A DNA stretch of 64,000 nucleotides from CBFFRJ01 sp051486985 (GTDB lineage Bacteria > Pseudomonadota > Gammaproteobacteria > Enterobacterales > Enterobacteriaceae): assembly GCF_051486985.1 (NCBI RefSeq), contig NZ_JAHVDV010000004.1, forward strand, positions 145,517 through 209,516, written 5' to 3'. The notes beneath the pieces were generated by a model, which was not told the origin of the DNA, searched no databases, and worked only from the letters and a program-made list of their open reading frames with translations. Of the stretch, positions 54,366-62,346 are shown in pieces; the stretch's first letter is position 1, and each line of letters opens with the position of its first letter. Position numbers and translations under genes: made by a program.

Positions 54366-54544
54366 GAACCTGTCTTATTGTGCTTTTAGTTTTTCGACAG
54401 TGTTCTGGTTGTATCGCGGCGGCACGCGCGCGAATTGCCGGCAGCATAGTGAGCTATGCGGCCGGGCGAGGAAGCGCAGCCAACAAAGAGACAACCTGAA
54501 CGATGAAGAAAAAAGAGTGCAATGGGACAGGTTCCAGACAAATC
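54366..54544 (+). repeat. Nested inverted-repeat element (ERIC-like) in the pdhR-aceE leader
   Basis: A 179-base imperfect palindrome ends 30 bases before aceE. Outer arms GAACCTGTC (54366-54374) and GACAGGTTC (54536-54544) continue as TTATTGTGC against GTGCAAT. Inside are arms GTTCTGGTTGT (54401-54411 region) and ACAACCTGAAC, and a strong central hairpin CCGGC-A-GCATAG-TGAG-CTATGC-G-GCCGG (54438-54465). The inner part (GGCGGCA...GCGCAGCCAACA...CAACCTGAA) resembles ERIC flanks, so I read it as a diverged ERIC-like insertion in the loop of an older leader hairpin. Confidence 0.65.
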
Positions 54545-54574
54545 AACGTATTAGATAGATAAGGAATACCCCCC

Positions 54575-57238
54575 ATGTCAGAACGTTTCCAAAATGACGT
54601 GGATCCGATTGAAACTCGCGACTGGCTACAGGCGATCGAATCGGTAATCCGTGAAGAAGGTGTTGAGCGTGCTCAGTATCTGATTGACCAGATGCTTTCC
54701 GAAGCCCGCAAAGGCGGTGTGAAGGTTGCCGCTGGTACCGGAGCAGGCAACTACGTCAACACTATTGCCGTTGAAGACGAACCGGAATATCCGGGCAATC
54801 TGGAGCTGGAACGCCGTATTCGTTCGGCCATTCGCTGGAACGCCATCATGACGGTTCTGCGCGCGTCCAAAAAAGACCTTGAGCTGGGCGGCCACATGGC
54901 GTCCTTCCAGTCTTCCGCAACCGTTTATGAAGTCTGTTTCAACCACTTCTTCCGTGCAGCTAACGAGAAAGACGGCGGCGACCTGGTCTACTTCCAGGGC
55001 CACATCTCTCCGGGCATCTACGCACGTGCGTTCCTGGAAGGTCGTCTGACTGAAGAGCAGATGAACAACTTCCGTCAGGAAGTTCATGGCAAAGGCCTCT
55101 CTTCCTACCCGCACCCGAAACTGATGCCAGAATTCTGGCAGTTCCCGACCGTATCTATGGGTCTGGGCCCAATCGGTGCTATCTACCAGGCTAAATTCCT
55201 GAAATATCTGGAACACCGTGGCCTGAAAGATACCTCTGAGCAGACCGTTTACGCCTTCCTGGGCGACGGTGAAATGGATGAGCCGGAATCCAAAGGTGCA
55301 ATTACTATTGCTACCCGTGAGAAACTGGACAACCTGTGCTTCATCATCAACTGTAACCTGCAGCGTCTGGATGGTCCGGTAACCGGCAACGGCAAGATCA
55401 TCAACGAACTGGAAGGCATCTTCGCAGGTGCTGGCTGGAACGTGATTAAAGTGATGTGGGGCGGTCGTTGGGATGAGCTGCTGCGTAAAGACACCAGCGG
55501 TAAGCTTATTCAGCTGATGAACGAAACCGTTGACGGCGACTATCAGACCTTCAAATCTAAAGACGGCAAATACGTCCGTGAGCACTTCTTCGGTAAATAC
55601 CCGGAAACTGCTGCACTGGTTGCCGACTGGACTGATGAGCAGATCTGGGCTCTGAACCGTGGTGGTCACGATCCGAAGAAAGTCTACGCTGCACTGAAAA
55701 AAGCGCAGGAAACCAAAGGCAAAGCAACCGTAATCCTTGCTCATACCATTAAAGGTTATGGCATGGGTGACACCGCCGAAGGTAAAAACATCGCTCACCA
55801 GGTTAAGAAAATGAACATGGACGGCGTGCGTTATATCCGCGACCGCTTCAATGTTCCTGTGACCGATGAGCAAGTTGAAAAACTCTCTTACATCACCTTC
55901 CCGGAAGGCTCTGAAGAGCACAAGTACCTGCACGAACGTCGTCAGGCGCTGAAAGGCTACCTGCCTGCTCGTCAGCCTAAGTTCAGCGAGAAGCTGGATC
56001 TGCCAGCGCTGGCTGACTTTAAGCAACTGCTGGAAGAGCAGAACAAAGAGATCTCCACCACTATCGCTTTCGTTCGTGCCCTGAACGTGATGCTGAAGAA
56101 CCCGTCTATTAAAGACCGCCTGGTTCCGATCATCGCCGACGAAGCGCGTACTTTCGGTATGGAAGGTCTGTTCCGTCAGATTGGTATCTACAGCCCTAAC
56201 GGTCAGCAGTACACTCCGCAGGACCGTGAGCAGGTTGCTTACTATAAAGAAGACGAGAAAGGTCAGATTCTGCAGGAAGGTATCAACGAGCTGGGCGCAG
56301 GCGCATCCTGGCTGGCTGCTGCGACCTCTTACAGCACCAACAACCTGCCGATGATCCCGTTCTACATTTACTACTCCATGTTCGGGTTCCAGCGTATTGG
56401 TGACCTGTGCTGGCAGGCAGGCGACCAGCAGGCTCGCGGCTTCCTGGTAGGGGGTACTTCCGGTCGTACGACCCTGAACGGTGAAGGTCTGCAGCATGAA
56501 GATGGTCACAGCCACATTCAGTCTCTGACTATCCCGAACTGTATCTCTTACGATCCGTCTTACGCGTATGAAGTCGCCGTGATCATGCACGACGGTCTGA
56601 CCCGTATGTACGGTGAAGCGCAAGAGAACATTTACTACTACATCACTACCCTGAACGAAAACTACCACATGCCTGCGATGCCGGAAGGTGCTGAGGAAGG
56701 TATCCGTAAAGGTATCTACAAGCTGGAAACCGTTGCGGGTTCCAAAGGTAAAGTTCAGCTCTTGGGCTCCGGTTCTATTCTGCGTCACGTCCGTGAAGCA
56801 GCACAGATCCTGGCGAACGACTACGGCGTAGGTTCTGACGTCTACAGCGTGACCTCCTTCACCGAACTGGCGCGTGATGGCCAGGATTGTGAGCGCTGGA
56901 ACATGCTGCACCCGCTGGAAACCCCGCGCGTTCCGTACATCGCTCAGGTGATGAACGACGCCCCGGCTGTAGCATCAACTGACTATATGAAACTGTTCGC
57001 TGAGCAGGTTCGTACTTACGTACCGGCTGATGACTACCGCGTACTGGGTACTGACGGCTTCGGTCGTTCTGACAGCCGTGAAAACCTGCGCCACCACTTC
57101 GAAGTTGATGCTTCTTACGTCGTGGTTGCAGCACTGGGCGAACTGGCTAAACGTGGCGAAATCGACAAGAAAGTGGTGGCGGAAGCAATCACCAAATTCA
57201 ACATCGATGCAGATAAAGTTAACCCGCGTCTGGCATAA
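54575..57238 (+). CDS. aceE: Pyruvate dehydrogenase E1 component AceE
   Basis: Homodimeric thiamine-diphosphate E1 that decarboxylates pyruvate and acetylates the lipoyl groups of AceF. 887 residues as in E. coli. ThDP motif GDGEMDEPESKGAITIATREKLDNLCFIINCNLQ pattern near residues 230-265; the flexible active-site loop with HTIKGYGMGDTAEGKNIAHQ near residue 392-412. Strong codon bias, typical of highly expressed genes. Fourteen bases upstream of aceF. Confidence 0.99.
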   Translation: MSERFQNDVDPIETRDWLQAIESVIREEGVERAQYLIDQMLSEARKGGVKVAAGTGAGNYVNTIAVEDEPEYPGNLELERRIRSAIRWNAIMTVLRASKKDLELGGHMASFQSSATVYEVCFNHFFRAANEKDGGDLVYFQGHISPGIYARAFLEGRLTEEQMNNFRQEVHGKGLSSYPHPKLMPEFWQFPTVSMGLGPIGAIYQAKFLKYLEHRGLKDTSEQTVYAFLGDGEMDEPESKGAITIATREKLDNLCFIINCNLQRLDGPVTGNGKIINELEGIFAGAGWNVIKVMWGGRWDELLRKDTSGKLIQLMNETVDGDYQTFKSKDGKYVREHFFGKYPETAALVADWTDEQIWALNRGGHDPKKVYAALKKAQETKGKATVILAHTIKGYGMGDTAEGKNIAHQVKKMNMDGVRYIRDRFNVPVTDEQVEKLSYITFPEGSEEHKYLHERRQALKGYLPARQPKFSEKLDLPALADFKQLLEEQNKEISTTIAFVRALNVMLKNPSIKDRLVPIIADEARTFGMEGLFRQIGIYSPNGQQYTPQDREQVAYYKEDEKGQILQEGINELGAGASWLAAATSYSTNNLPMIPFYIYYSMFGFQRIGDLCWQAGDQQARGFLVGGTSGRTTLNGEGLQHEDGHSHIQSLTIPNCISYDPSYAYEVAVIMHDGLTRMYGEAQENIYYYITTLNENYHMPAMPEGAEEGIRKGIYKLETVAGSKGKVQLLGSGSILRHVREAAQILANDYGVGSDVYSVTSFTELARDGQDCERWNMLHPLETPRVPYIAQVMNDAPAVASTDYMKLFAEQVRTYVPADDYRVLGTDGFGRSDSRENLRHHFEVDASYVVVAALGELAKRGEIDKKVVAEAITKFNIDADKVNPRLA

Positions 57239-57252
57239 GAGGTAAAAGAATA

Positions 57253-59148
57253 ATGGCTATCGAAATCAATGTACCGGACATCGGGGCTGATGAAGTTGAA
57301 ATCACCGAGATCCTGGTCAAAGTGGGCGACAAAGTTGAAGCTGAACAGTCGCTGATCACCGTAGAAGGCGACAAAGCCTCTATGGAAGTCCCGTCTCCGC
57401 AGGCTGGCATCGTTAAAGAGATCAAAGTCTCTGTCGGCGATAAAACCGAGACCGGTAAACTGATCATGATTTTCGATTCCGCCGATGGTGCAGCTGACGC
57501 TGCACCTGCCAAGGCAGAAGAGAAGAAAGAAGCGGCTCCAGCGGCAGCACCTGCTGCTGCAGCGGCTAAAGAAGTGAACGTACCAGACATCGGTGGCGAC
57601 GAAGTAGAAGTCACTGAAATCATGGTTAAAGTGGGCGACACCGTTGCCGCTGAACAGTCTCTTATCACCGTAGAGGGCGATAAAGCCTCTATGGAAGTTC
57701 CGGCTCCGTTTGCGGGTGTCGTAAAAGAGATCAAAATCAGCACTGGCGACAAAGTCTCTACCGGCTCCCTGATCATGGTCTTCGAAGTCGAAGGCGCTGC
57801 GCCTGCTGCTGATGCTAAGCCGACCGTTACCGAGCAGGCAGCCTCTGCGCCGGCCGCAGCCGCTGGCGCGAAAGACGTTAACGTACCGGACATCGGCGGT
57901 GACGAAGTTGAAGTAACCGAAGTGATGGTGAAAGTGGGCGACAAAGTTGCTGCTGAACAGTCACTGATCACCGTTGAAGGCGACAAAGCTTCTATGGAAG
58001 TTCCTGCGCCGTTCGCGGGTGTCGTTAAAGAGATCAAAATCAGCACCGGCGACAAAGTGTCCACCGGCTCTCTGATCATGGTCTTCGAAGTAGAAGGCGC
58101 TGCGCCTGCTGCGGCTCCGGCTAAGCAGGAAGCGGCGGCACCGGCACCGGCTGCGAAAGCAGAAAAACCCGCTGCTGCCCCTGCTGCAAAAGCGGAAGGT
58201 AAATCTGACTTCGCTGAAAACGACGCTTACGTCCACGCAACGCCGCTGATTCGTCGCCTGGCGCGTGAGTTCGGTGTAAACCTGGCGAAAGTGAAAGGCA
58301 CCGGCCGTAAAGGTCGCATCCTGCGCGAAGACGTTCAGGCTTATGTGAAAGACGCTATTAAGCGTGCTGAAGCAGCACCTGCTGCTGCCGCTGGCGGTGG
58401 TATCCCTGGCATGCTGCCGTGGCCGAAAGTGGACTTCAGCAAGTTTGGTGAAGTTGAAGAAGTGGAACTGGGCCGTATCCAGAAAATCTCTGGTGCTAAC
58501 CTGAGCCGTAACTGGGTGATGATCCCACACGTTACGCACTTCGACAAAACCGACATCACCGACCTGGAAGCGTTCCGTAAACAGCAGAACGCCGAAGCTG
58601 AGAAGCGCAAGCTGGACGTGAAATTCACCCCGGTTGTCTTCATCATGAAAGCCGTTGCCGCTGCACTTGAGCAGATGCCACGCTTCAACAGCTCCCTGTC
58701 TGAAGATGCGCAACGTCTGACGCTGAAGAAATACATCAACATCGGTGTTGCGGTTGATACGCCAAATGGTCTGGTTGTTCCGGTCTTTAAAGACGTGAAC
58801 AAGAAGAGCATTACTGAGCTGTCCCGCGAACTGACCACCATCTCCAAAAAAGCGCGTGATGGTAAGCTGACTGCCGGCGAAATGCAGGGCGGTTGCTTCA
58901 CCATCTCCAGCATCGGCGGCCTGGGTACCACCCACTTCGCACCGATTGTGAACGCGCCGGAAGTGGCTATTCTTGGTGTGTCCAAGTCCGCGATGGAGCC
59001 TGTGTGGAATGGCAAAGAGTTCGTGCCGCGTCTGATGATGCCAATCTCTCTGTCCTTCGACCACCGCGTGATTGACGGTGCTGATGGTGCGCGTTTCATC
59101 ACCATCATCAACAACACCCTGAGCGACATTCGCCGCCTGGTGATGTAA
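57253..59148 (+). CDS. aceF: Dihydrolipoyl acetyltransferase E2 AceF
   Basis: Core of the pyruvate dehydrogenase complex. 631 residues (E. coli 630). Three tandem lipoyl domains of about 100 residues, each with the lipoylation motif GDKASMEVP (near residues 41, 145 and 246), joined by Ala/Pro-rich swinging linkers; a peripheral-subunit-binding domain (ATPLIRRLAREFGVNLAKVKGTGRKGRI pattern near residue 335); and a catalytic domain ending with the active-site SFDHRVIDGADGARF. Terminator at 59152. Confidence 0.99.
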   Translation: MAIEINVPDIGADEVEITEILVKVGDKVEAEQSLITVEGDKASMEVPSPQAGIVKEIKVSVGDKTETGKLIMIFDSADGAADAAPAKAEEKKEAAPAAAPAAAAAKEVNVPDIGGDEVEVTEIMVKVGDTVAAEQSLITVEGDKASMEVPAPFAGVVKEIKISTGDKVSTGSLIMVFEVEGAAPAADAKPTVTEQAASAPAAAAGAKDVNVPDIGGDEVEVTEVMVKVGDKVAAEQSLITVEGDKASMEVPAPFAGVVKEIKISTGDKVSTGSLIMVFEVEGAAPAAAPAKQEAAAPAPAAKAEKPAAAPAAKAEGKSDFAENDAYVHATPLIRRLAREFGVNLAKVKGTGRKGRILREDVQAYVKDAIKRAEAAPAAAAGGGIPGMLPWPKVDFSKFGEVEEVELGRIQKISGANLSRNWVMIPHVTHFDKTDITDLEAFRKQQNAEAEKRKLDVKFTPVVFIMKAVAAALEQMPRFNSSLSEDAQRLTLKKYINIGVAVDTPNGLVVPVFKDVNKKSITELSRELTTISKKARDGKLTAGEMQGGCFTISSIGGLGTTHFAPIVNAPEVAILGVSKSAMEPVWNGKEFVPRLMMPISLSFDHRVIDGADGARFITIINNTLSDIRRLVM

Positions 59149-59151
59149 TCG

Positions 59152-59179
59152 AAAAGCCGGCCAGTCGGCCGGCTTTTTT
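59152..59179 (+). terminator. Terminator after aceF
   Basis: Stem GCCGGCC/GGCCGGC (59156-59162 and 59167-59173), loop AGTC, followed by six T residues. In E. coli, pdhR-aceEF transcripts end here in part and lpd has its own promoter. Confidence 0.94.
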
Positions 59180-59242
59180 CTGTTAACCTCATGCGGGTTG
59201 TGAGGTTATAAGCGAAAGCAAGCATTCATGAACCGTTTGTTG

Positions 59243-59271
59243 TTTCAAAATTGTTAACAGTTTTGTAAAAT
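59243..59271 (+). promoter_or_regulatory. Probable lpd promoter
   Basis: -10 TAAAAT (59266-59271) with -35-like TTTCAA (59243-59248) at 17 bases. The stretch ATTGTTAACAGTTTTGTAAAATAC is very close to the E. coli lpd promoter region, a known ArcA/Fnr-responsive site. The distance to the lpd ATG is only about 50 bases. Confidence 0.65.
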
Positions 59272-59323
59272 ACGGGCGGATAGAACGACCCGGTGGACGA
59301 CGGGTATAAATTAAGAGGTCATG

Positions 59324-60748
59324 ATGAGCACAGAAATCAAAACTCAGGTCGTAGTACTTGGGGCAGGCCCGGCAGGTTACTCCGCAGCATTCCGCGCCGC
59401 GGATTTAGGTCTGGAAACCGTCATCGTAGAACGTTACAACACCCTCGGTGGTGTTTGTCTGAACGTCGGCTGTATCCCTTCTAAAGCACTGCTGCACGTC
59501 GCGAAAGTAATCGAAGAAGCCAAAGCACTGGCTGAACACGGTATTGTTTTCGGTGAGCCGAAAACCGATATCGACAAGATTCGTACCTGGAAAGAGAAAG
59601 TTATCACTCAGCTGACCGGCGGTCTGGCGGGTATGGCCAAAGGCCGTAAAGTGAAAGTGGTTAACGGTCTGGGTAAATTCACCGGGGCTAACACCCTGGA
59701 AGTGGAAGGTGAAAACGGCAAAACCGTAATCAACTTCGACAACGCGATCATCGCGGCGGGTTCCCGTCCGATCGAACTGCCGTTCATTCCGCATGAAGAT
59801 CCGCGCGTATGGGACTCCACCGATGCGCTGGAGCTCAAAGAAGTGCCGGAACGCCTGCTGGTTATGGGTGGCGGGATCATCGGTCTGGAAATGGGCACCG
59901 TGTACCATGCGCTGGGTTCACAGATTGACGTGGTTGAAATGTTCGACCAGGTTATCCCGGCTGCAGATAAAGACATCGTCAAAGTCTTCACCAAACGCAT
60001 CAGCAAGAAATTCAACCTGATGCTGGAAACCAAAGTGACTGCCGTTGAAGCAAAAGAAGACGGTATTTATGTTTCCATGGAAGGCAAAAAAGCCCCGGCT
60101 GAACCACAGCGTTACGACGCCGTGCTGGTCGCTATCGGTCGTGTACCGAACGGTAAGAACCTTGACGCAGGCAAAGCTGGCGTGGAAGTGGACGACCGTG
60201 GCTTCATCCGCGTTGACAAGCAGCTGCGCACCAACGTGCCGCACATCTTTGCTATCGGCGATATCGTCGGTCAGCCGATGCTGGCGCACAAAGGTGTTCA
60301 CGAAGGCCACGTTGCCGCTGAAGTTATCGCTGGTAAGAAACACTACTTCGATCCGAAAGTGATTCCGTCCATCGCCTACACTGAGCCAGAAGTTGCCTGG
60401 GTTGGCCTGACCGAGAAAGAAGCGAAAGAAAAAGGCATCAGCTACGAAACCGCCACCTTCCCGTGGGCTGCTTCCGGCCGTGCTATCGCTTCCGACTGCG
60501 CAGACGGTATGACCAAACTGATCTTCGACAAAGAGACTCACCGTGTGATCGGTGGTGCGATTGTCGGCACCAACGGCGGCGAGCTGCTGGGCGAAATCGG
60601 TCTGGCAATCGAAATGGGTTGTGACGCAGAAGACATCGCGCTGACCATCCATGCTCACCCGACGCTGCACGAGTCCGTGGGTCTGGCCGCCGAAGTGTTC
60701 GAAGGTAGCATCACCGACCTGCCGAACCCGAAAGCGAAGAAGAAATAA
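59324..60748 (+). CDS. lpd: Dihydrolipoyl dehydrogenase E3 Lpd
   Basis: FAD disulphide oxidoreductase shared by the pyruvate, 2-oxoglutarate and glycine-cleavage complexes. Two adjacent ATGs (59321, 59324); the second gives 474 residues as in E. coli. FAD loop GAGPAGYSAAF near residue 13, redox disulphide GGVCLNVGCIPSK (Cys44-Cys49 region), NAD loop GGGIIGLEMG near residue 182, and the C-terminal His-Glu pair in HAHPTLHES. Nearly identical to E. coli. Confidence 0.99.
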   Translation: MSTEIKTQVVVLGAGPAGYSAAFRAADLGLETVIVERYNTLGGVCLNVGCIPSKALLHVAKVIEEAKALAEHGIVFGEPKTDIDKIRTWKEKVITQLTGGLAGMAKGRKVKVVNGLGKFTGANTLEVEGENGKTVINFDNAIIAAGSRPIELPFIPHEDPRVWDSTDALELKEVPERLLVMGGGIIGLEMGTVYHALGSQIDVVEMFDQVIPAADKDIVKVFTKRISKKFNLMLETKVTAVEAKEDGIYVSMEGKKAPAEPQRYDAVLVAIGRVPNGKNLDAGKAGVEVDDRGFIRVDKQLRTNVPHIFAIGDIVGQPMLAHKGVHEGHVAAEVIAGKKHYFDPKVIPSIAYTEPEVAWVGLTEKEAKEKGISYETATFPWAASGRAIASDCADGMTKLIFDKETHRVIGGAIVGTNGGELLGEIGLAIEMGCDAEDIALTIHAHPTLHESVGLAAEVFEGSITDLPNPKAKKK

Positions 60749-60782
60749 TTTCGCTACGAAATTAGTGTTTCTGGCTGTTTAT

Positions 60783-60810
60783 AAAGCCCTGACCAAAAGG
60801 TCAGGGCTTT
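60783..60810. terminator. Bidirectional terminator between lpd and the rhs locus
   Basis: Perfect 12-base stem AAAGCCCTGACC/GGTCAGGGCTTT with loop AAAA, giving T-runs on both strands. It lies 34 bases after the lpd stop and 12 bases beyond the stop of the converging minus-strand ORF at 60823, so it can end both transcripts. It marks the border between core genome and the AT-rich rhs region. Confidence 0.9.
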
Positions 60811-60822
60811 ATTGTATATTGC

Positions 60823-61320
60823 TCATCGATTTATACAGTACTTGTTTTTTGCCTTATTCAAGGCCATGTTATTTTTGCCGCGTGTGACTAGTGAAATATA
60901 GTATCTGTTATCCGGTAACTTCGCGATTATATATAAAGAGTTATATCGATCTCTATTTTCTTCGTCAATGGAGTCACTTTCCTGACACCACGAGTCAAGG
61001 ATGTCATTCTTGTCTATATATTTAACTCCGTCAGGAGATGTTTTTACCGGGAATGTTCTATCAAAAATTTCCGATGAATTATTGTCTAAAGTGAAATTAC
61101 TATAAAATGAATCACTTTCCACATCTGTAAATATAGTAATTCTCCTGGAGGTAAGTGGAAAGAAATGTGGTATCCATGAATAAACTCCCGCCTCTTTCGA
61201 AATATCTGTAAATTTCTCATACTTATGCATGTTGTTCTTGTTATGTTTGTTTTCAAACATAAAAAACACAATGAGCATGATAACTCCTAAATAGAATATT
61301 ATTATTTTCTTATTTCCCAT
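60823..61320 (-). CDS. Unrecognised membrane-anchored protein, candidate Rhs immunity protein
   Basis: 165 residues, not recognised. An N-terminal membrane segment (IIIFYLGVIMLIVFFMF, residues 5-21) is followed by a hydrophilic domain of about 140 residues, predicted mostly outside the cytoplasm if the anchor is a signal anchor. The DNA is strongly AT-rich with Asn/Lys/Ile codons unlike lpd. It starts three bases after the stop of the frameshifted Rhs tip, so the two are translationally linked; genes in that position after rhs normally encode the immunity protein for the toxin tip. Function is inferred from position only. Confidence 0.7.
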   Translation of the reverse strand: MGNKKIIIFYLGVIMLIVFFMFENKHNKNNMHKYEKFTDISKEAGVYSWIPHFFPLTSRRITIFTDVESDSFYSNFTLDNNSSEIFDRTFPVKTSPDGVKYIDKNDILDSWCQESDSIDEENRDRYNSLYIIAKLPDNRYYISLVTRGKNNMALNKAKNKYCINR

Positions 61321-61323
61321 TTT

Positions 61324-61479
61324 CTAATTATCCAGATATCCTCTTATTCTAAGAAATGCTTTTGTCTTCTCATGGTTTGGATTGAGGTACCCCTCACATC
61401 GTGACGAGCAAGACTCGTCAGAAGGACAAGTTAAACCGTAGTGGTTTACCTTTAAGTCTTCTATGTTATCCAGAAGCAT
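61324..61479 (-). pseudogene. Out-of-frame continuation of the orphan Rhs toxin tip
   Basis: A 51-codon frame (MLLDNIEDLKVNHYG... to ...LRIRGYLDN) beginning three bases after the stop of the orphan Rhs ORF, in the -1 frame. Read upstream of its ATG the same frame continues without a stop as GLYGNGNKQGELA, overlapping the Rhs ORF. One extra base in the homopolymer at 61519-61523 would join the two into a single 339-residue product. The cysteine-rich piece (LTCPSDESCSSRCEGYL) therefore looks like the lost end of the toxin. AAGGTGAG precedes the ATG, so separate translation is possible. Confidence 0.7.
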
Positions 61480-61481
61480 AG

Positions 61482-62342
61482 CTAACTCACCTTGTTTATT
61501 CCCATTCCCATACAGTCCAAAAATATTTTTGCATGATCAATCATTTCCTTACCAACACCCATTACTAACGCATTTGATTTATTTGCAGTCCTGGACTTAG
61601 ATACTCGACAGAAAGCGGTACAGTGGAAAAATTGGTCTGACTGTGCCAACCCCCAGTTTGTCATATCATTTAATGTATTCATCAAAATACGTGTTTCTCC
61701 AGAATTCATATACCAGGGTTCATTTGTCATTATCTTTGATAGTTCTGACTGTATTCCTGGGGAATTGATAAATACAAAGAGATCATCAGCCAACCCAAGT
61801 GGATCAGTAGCATTAACGGGATCAAAAGGATATTTATATAAATTCCACCCCCCCTTCAGCCCAATCGGGTCCTGGGTGATATACCGTCCCTGTCGCGGGT
61901 CATAATAACGATAGCGGTTATAGTGCAGCCCGGACTCTTCATCATACTGCTGACCCGGCAGGCGCAGCGATTGAGTGAGGTGATGCGGGTTGTCCTCGTA
62001 CAGCAGGTTTCCCCACTCGTCATAATCGCCACGCCAGGCGAGGGCACCATCTTCGTTTATCAGTGCCAGCGGCACTCCCCGGTGGTCGCAGTGGTACAGA
62101 TGAATTTTTCTCGCCGGGACGGGCAGGGCTTCCAGCAGTGCCGCCATGCGCTCCGGCGTCAGGCCGCATCCGGCCAGCCACTGATGGCTCTCCGCGCTGA
62201 CGGCCCCGGCCCGCAGCTCACCCTCAAGCCGGTCAAGCATCGCCACCAGCTCTGGCGGGAACACCACGACATAACCGGCCTCACTGCCATCCTGTTGCAG
62301 TTTCTGCTTGTCCGACTGTATCCTTCGGCGCACCTGATTCAC
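61482..62342 (-). CDS. Orphan Rhs C-terminal fragment with frameshifted toxin tip
   Basis: 286 residues beginning with GTG five bases after the upstream immunity-gene stop. Residues 1-180 copy the end of the Rhs core (HLYHCDHRGVPLAL..., QYDEESGLHYNRYRYYDPRQGRYITQDPIGLKGG) up to the boundary motif TDPLGL. The remaining ~105 residues are an unrelated AT-rich tip (HCTAFCRVSKS...) that ends early at 61482 by frameshift. Without the N-terminal shell-forming core it cannot be delivered by itself; such orphans are known as a reserve of toxin tips that can recombine into the main rhs gene. Confidence 0.8.
   Translation of the reverse strand: MNQVRRRIQSDKQKLQQDGSEAGYVVVFPPELVAMLDRLEGELRAGAVSAESHQWLAGCGLTPERMAALLEALPVPARKIHLYHCDHRGVPLALINEDGALAWRGDYDEWGNLLYEDNPHHLTQSLRLPGQQYDEESGLHYNRYRYYDPRQGRYITQDPIGLKGGWNLYKYPFDPVNATDPLGLADDLFVFINSPGIQSELSKIMTNEPWYMNSGETRILMNTLNDMTNWGLAQSDQFFHCTAFCRVSKSRTANKSNALVMGVGKEMIDHAKIFLDCMGMGINKVS
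61842..62300 (-). repeat. Direct repeat copy 1 (rhs core end)
   Basis: Matches 63542-64000 at a constant offset of 1700 bases with no gaps and only scattered substitutions. Encodes the Rhs core end before the variable tip. The second copy runs off the window, so the full repeat length is unknown; similarity in copy 1 probably continues to about 62340. Confidence 0.93.
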
Positions 62343-62346
62343 TTTT

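Noticed and set aside
54626..56911. A 761-codon open frame antisense to aceE
   Set aside because: It lies wholly opposite a highly expressed gene with strong codon bias, which removes antisense stops. No ribosome site, recognisable domain or own promoter.
57219..59225. Long antisense frames opposite aceF, including a Ser/Thr/Pro-rich one
   Set aside because: The Ser/Thr/Pro repeats are the reverse reading of the Ala/Pro linkers and lipoyl repeats; not independent genes.
61500..61530. Programmed -1 ribosomal frameshifting at the rhs homopolymer
   Set aside because: The zero-frame codons ATA TTT TTG do not form a canonical X XXY YYZ slippery site and no clear downstream pseudoknot was seen; a lost base explains the data more simply, although it is not excluded.
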